Under the pieces are notes generated by a model. It had not been told where the DNA came from, searched no databases, and saw nothing but the letters and a program-made list of their open reading frames with translations. From positions 1-64,000 of the forward strand of contig DYPU01000001.1 of NCBI GenBank assembly GCA_020719725.1: DNA of 64,000 bases, given 5' to 3'. Numbering within the stretch: position 1 is the stretch's first letter; every line of letters begins with the position of its first letter. This document shows positions 60,676 to 64,000 of the stretch, piece by piece. A program made the translations under genes and the position numbers. Source of the DNA: Anaerolinea sp. GTDB taxonomy: Bacteria > Chloroflexota > Anaerolineae > Anaerolineales > Villigracilaceae.

Positions 60676-61931
60676 CCCACATTCTCTTTCGCCATCGAGA
60701 CATTCCAGACATCAAGAATATCGCAGTCTACCAACAACACGCAGGTTTTGCAGCGCTCAAAAAAGCCGTGACCAGCCTTCAGCCCAAACAGATTGTAGAC
60801 GAGGTGAAAGCCTCCGGCCTGCGTGGGCGGGGTGGCGCGGGCTTCCCGACCGGCGTCAAATGGTCGTTCTTGCCAGATACCATCTGGCCGCACTATGTCG
60901 TCTGCAATGCCGATGAATCGGAGCCGGGGACCTTCAAAGACCGCGAAATCATGGAAAGCAATCCTTACCAGTTCTTGGAAGGCGTTGCGATTGCCTGTTT
61001 TGCTGTCGGTGCCAGCGAAGGCTATATTTACTTGCGCGGTGAGTTTTACCCAATTGCCAGGCATCTCGATGCATGTATTGCTGAAATGGAAAAAGCCGGC
61101 TATCTCGGTGACAATTTGTTTGGCACACAGGTCTCCATCCGCATCAAGACTCATCTTGGCGCGGGCGCGTACATTTGCGGCGAAGAAACCGCCCTGCTCG
61201 AATCAATCGAAGGCAAACGCGGACAGCCGCGTTTACGCCCGCCTTTCCCCGCGGTAGTAGGTTTGTATGGCAAGCCTACGGTGATCAATAATGTTGAAAC
61301 GCTTTCCAACCTGCCCTACATTGTCGAACACGGCGCGGCTGGCTACCGCCAGTTTGGTAGCGAGAAAAGCCCCGGAACTAAGATTTTCTCTCTAAGCGGT
61401 AATGTCAACAAGCCCGGCAATTACGAACTGCCTCTGGGAACCACCTTCCGTGAGTTGATTTTCACCCACGGCGGCGGCATCTCAGACGGTCATAGCCTGC
61501 GCGCCATCATGCCCGCCGGGGCCTCCTCATCCATCATCCGGGTAGACGAAGAAACCTTCGACAAGGTCATGGATACCCCGATGGACTACGAAAACGTCCA
61601 AAACGTCGGCTCTTTGCTTGGCTCAGCCTCAGTCATCGTCATCGACGATACTCACACCATGGACTGGGTTATCAACAAGACGATTGAATTCTTCAAGCAC
61701 GAATCTTGTGGCAAATGCACCCCCTGCCGCGATGGTAACTACTGGATGTTACAACTTACCGAGCGCATTCATGCCGGTCATGCCAGCGCGGGCGATGTCA
61801 AATTGCTCGACAGTGTTGCCGCTCAAATGTACGGCAAATGCCTGTGTGCCCTCGGCGACTTTTCGACGATGGCGGTTCGCACAGCCATTGAACGCTTCCC
61901 TGAAGATTTTGAAAAAAAGGTAAAAGCGTAA
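60672..61931 (+). CDS. nuoF: NADH-quinone oxidoreductase subunit F
   Basis: The 419-residue 51-kDa subunit binds FMN and NADH at GLRGRGGAGFPTGVKW and CNADESEPGTFKDRE. Cluster N3 ligands are in ESCGKCTPCRDG and the later CLCALGDF. It accepts hydride from NADH. nuoG starts 53 bases after its stop. Confidence 0.97.
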   Translation: MTHILFRHRDIPDIKNIAVYQQHAGFAALKKAVTSLQPKQIVDEVKASGLRGRGGAGFPTGVKWSFLPDTIWPHYVVCNADESEPGTFKDREIMESNPYQFLEGVAIACFAVGASEGYIYLRGEFYPIARHLDACIAEMEKAGYLGDNLFGTQVSIRIKTHLGAGAYICGEETALLESIEGKRGQPRLRPPFPAVVGLYGKPTVINNVETLSNLPYIVEHGAAGYRQFGSEKSPGTKIFSLSGNVNKPGNYELPLGTTFRELIFTHGGGISDGHSLRAIMPAGASSSIIRVDEETFDKVMDTPMDYENVQNVGSLLGSASVIVIDDTHTMDWVINKTIEFFKHESCGKCTPCRDGNYWMLQLTERIHAGHASAGDVKLLDSVAAQMYGKCLCALGDFSTMAVRTAIERFPEDFEKKVKA

Positions 61932-61984
61932 TTTTGGAGCGCGGAAGTTCTACTTTCGCAACCCAAATTTCTTGCGGAGCAATT

Positions 61985-64000
61985 ATGGCAAAACTCATCA
62001 ATCTACACATTAATGGAACCCCCGTCACCGTTTCCGAAGGCACGCTCGTGGTGGATGCTGCCAAAAAAGTTGGCATAGACATCCCGGTCTTTTGCTACCA
62101 CCCCAAAATGGAGCCGGTTGGCATGTGTCGCCAATGTCTCGTCGAAATTGGCCGCCCCATGATCGACCGCGCCAGCGGCCAGCCCGTACTCAATGAAGAC
62201 GGCACACCCAAGCTGCAATTTGGCCCCAAGCTCGAAACCTCCTGCACCACCCCGGTGGCCGAAGGCATGGCCGTACTAACAGAAACCGCCAAAGCCCAGG
62301 CTGGGCAAAAAGAAATCATCGAACTCCTGCTCACCTCCCACCCCCTCGATTGCCCCGTCTGTGACAAAGGCGGCGAATGCCCCCTGCAAAACCTGACAAT
62401 GGAACACGGCGTATCTGAAAGCCGCTTCACCTTTGCCGAAAAACATCATGGCGAAAAGCATGTCCCGCTCGGTGATCTGATACTCCTCGACCGCGAACGT
62501 TGCATCCAATGCGCGCGCTGCATCCGCTTTCAGGACAAAATCGCCGGAGAACCAGTCCTCAGTTTCTACCAGCGTGGGCGCAACACCGACATCGTCAGCT
62601 ACTCCGACCCCGGCTTCGACTCCGTCTTCTCTGGCAACACCTCCGACATTTGCCCGGTTGGCGCTCTCACCACCGTCGAATTTCGCTTTGGCGCGCGCGC
62701 CTGGGAACTGAAACAGGCCGCTTCAATCTGCTCTCAATGCCCGGTTGGCTGTAACGTCACCTTCAACGTGCGCCGCGAAGCCAGTACCGGCGGCGGATAC
62801 GTCATCAAACGCGCCATGCCGCGCCAAAATGAGCAAGTCAATGAAATTTGGATGTGCGACAAGGGCCGCTTCGCTGGCTACCAGTACACCGAATCCGCAT
62901 CCAGGCTGAAACTGGACCCCGCCGAACTCGATTCCACCTTGCGCCTGGCCGCCGCCAAACTGGCAGTAGCCCAGGCTGAAACCGTCATCCTGGCTGGCGG
63001 ACGCCTTGCCAACGAAGATTTCTTCACCCTCAAACAATTAGCCGCCGCTTTGGGCGCCAAAACCTACCTCTACTCTAATATGGGCGGCGGCGAACAGACC
63101 ACTACCTACGGTTTGAGCGCTGGCTCCAACCTGGGCCATTTAGGCAAAGGTGACACCGTTTTGGTGGTTGCTGCCGATCTTTACAATGAAGCCCCCCTCT
63201 GGCACTTGCGCCTAAAAGCTGCCGCCGAGCGTGGCGCGACGGTTATTGTGGCCGCAGCCCGCGCCACCAAACTGGATGAGTTCTCGCAATTCGTCATTCG
63301 CTATGCCTATGGCGACGAAGTTGAAACAGTCAAAACCCTGGCAGACAAAGAAAAAATTGGCGACGCAATCAAAAATTCCAAGAACCTAGTCATTTTTTAC
63401 GGCTCGGATGGCTTGGGGTTAGCAGGAACAGCCGCTTTAGCGGAGACTTGCGCCAACCTGTTTGCCAGTGTTGCGGTGGATGGCAGAACAGCAACCCCAA
63501 ATAATGGGCTGGTTGGCGTTTGGTCAACCCCCAATAGGCAGGGCGCGCTGGAAATGGGTTTTGCGCCTTGTACCAATCTGGCGGCTGAAATTGCGGGTAA
63601 AACGGTCTATGTGGTGGCTGCCGACCCGGCGGGGGATGACCCGGCCTTGGCTGAAGCGCTAAAAACGGCCAAAACTGTCATCGCGCAGGATATTTTAGAG
63701 ACCACAACAACCCGGTTGGCTGAGTTTACGCTCCCGGCGGCGGCTTATACCGAGCGCGAGGGCACTTACACCAACGCCGAACGCCGCGTTCAGCGGTTTT
63801 ACCCGGCAGTTCCGGCTCACCCTGGCACCAAGCCCGATTTTGCTCTAACAGCGGCGCTTGCCAAGGGCTGTGGCCTTGAACTCGAAGGGCGTTCTCCGTT
63901 GCTGGTGATGAACAAACTGGCGCTAAGCGAATCTGCTTTTCGTGGAATTTCGTATGCCAGCCTGTCGGAAATGGTTGAACAGTGGCCGATCATCGGGCGC
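61985..64000 (+). CDS. nuoG: NADH-quinone oxidoreductase subunit G (runs off right edge)
   Basis: The first 672 codons are open without a stop. The N-terminus carries the plant-type 2Fe-2S site (VFCYHPKMEPVGMCRQCLVE), then LDCPVCDKGGECPLQ and the 4Fe-4S ligands in RCIQCARCIRFQD and DICPVGAL. SQCPVGCNVTF opens the molybdopterin-oxidoreductase-like region, as in bacterial NuoG. It carries electrons from NuoF towards NuoB. ATG 61985 follows GCGGAGCAATT. Downstream nuo genes lie beyond the window. Confidence 0.96.
   Translation, partial: MAKLINLHINGTPVTVSEGTLVVDAAKKVGIDIPVFCYHPKMEPVGMCRQCLVEIGRPMIDRASGQPVLNEDGTPKLQFGPKLETSCTTPVAEGMAVLTETAKAQAGQKEIIELLLTSHPLDCPVCDKGGECPLQNLTMEHGVSESRFTFAEKHHGEKHVPLGDLILLDRERCIQCARCIRFQDKIAGEPVLSFYQRGRNTDIVSYSDPGFDSVFSGNTSDICPVGALTTVEFRFGARAWELKQAASICSQCPVGCNVTFNVRREASTGGGYVIKRAMPRQNEQVNEIWMCDKGRFAGYQYTESASRLKLDPAELDSTLRLAAAKLAVAQAETVILAGGRLANEDFFTLKQLAAALGAKTYLYSNMGGGEQTTTYGLSAGSNLGHLGKGDTVLVVAADLYNEAPLWHLRLKAAAERGATVIVAAARATKLDEFSQFVIRYAYGDEVETVKTLADKEKIGDAIKNSKNLVIFYGSDGLGLAGTAALAETCANLFASVAVDGRTATPNNGLVGVWSTPNRQGALEMGFAPCTNLAAEIAGKTVYVVAADPAGDDPALAEALKTAKTVIAQDILETTTTRLAEFTLPAAAYTEREGTYTNAERRVQRFYPAVPAHPGTKPDFALTAALAKGCGLELEGRSPLLVMNKLALSESAFRGISYASLSEMVEQWPIIGR

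Noticed and set aside
1-64000. Search for selenoprotein genes with one in-frame TGA
   Set aside because: All recognised genes have family-typical lengths and ends, so no candidate is supported here despite the tRNA-Sec.

Overview
The window reads as a chromosomal segment of a Chloroflexota bacterium, probably class Anaerolineae. This placement is inference from gene content, not from a marker phylogeny. It rests on several lipoproteins with Thr/Pro-rich linkers and NBR1-type Ig-like domains, an Obg GTPase carrying the C-terminal OCT domain, a TGS-uridine kinase fusion, and a nuoABCDEFG run with separate nuoC and nuoD. Gene density is high, no insertion sequence, phage or CRISPR array is visible, and no gap exceeds 300 bases.

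Layout. 1-4112 (minus): end of a YibE/F-type membrane protein, a small membrane protein, a solute-binding lipoprotein, an M50 membrane protease, a selenocysteine tRNA and another small membrane protein. 4265-8152: dnaE. 8156-13019: AAC(3)-type acetyltransferase with a crotonase, a frameshifted steroid-5-alpha-reductase-like gene (plus strand), miaB and a DUF4349 lipoprotein. 13279-18986 (minus): metallophosphoesterase, coaBC, a Nudix and esterase pair, a YcaQ/AlkX-type DNA glycosylase and an EamA transporter. 19082-27084 (minus): two tandem paralogous metallophosphoesterases, ferritin, an MBL hydrolase, argS, rubrerythrin, rpsT with a UUG start, and a LysM protein.

27223-31046 (plus): epimerase, PanE-like reductase and TGS-uridine kinase. 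31165-33168 (minus): obg and a diguanylate cyclase whose tail looks like a ribbon-helix-helix DNA-binding domain; an inverted repeat lies exactly on its promoter. 33418-35102: tRNA-Arg(GCG), surE and a MaoC hydratase. 35145-37212: groES-groEL with a perfect CIRCE operator. 37266-39935: two paralogous TPR membrane proteins. 40088-42095: trmD and an MFS carrier. 42107-47318: a complete BMP-type nucleoside ABC importer with promoter, internal terminator and final terminator.

47383-50602: three consecutive NBR1-Ig lipoproteins, each with its own terminator. 50662-53032: two small envelope proteins, a DsbA-like thiol oxidoreductase with a probable leaderless promoter, and a deoxynucleoside kinase. 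53089-57309 (minus): gdhA behind a leader with a terminator-like hairpin, gatB, a PaaG-like crotonase and a small acidic protein. 57485-64000 (plus): the start of a respiratory complex I operon, nuoABCDEF and most of nuoG, running off the window.

The content suggests a heterotroph that imports nucleosides, salvages them with two kinases, respires through complex I, carries ferritin and rubrerythrin for iron and peroxide handling, and decodes UGA as selenocysteine somewhere in its genome. The most distinctive signals are the diguanylate cyclase with a putative self-operator, the NBR1 lipoprotein trio, the tRNA-Sec, the T9 frameshift and the gdhA leader.
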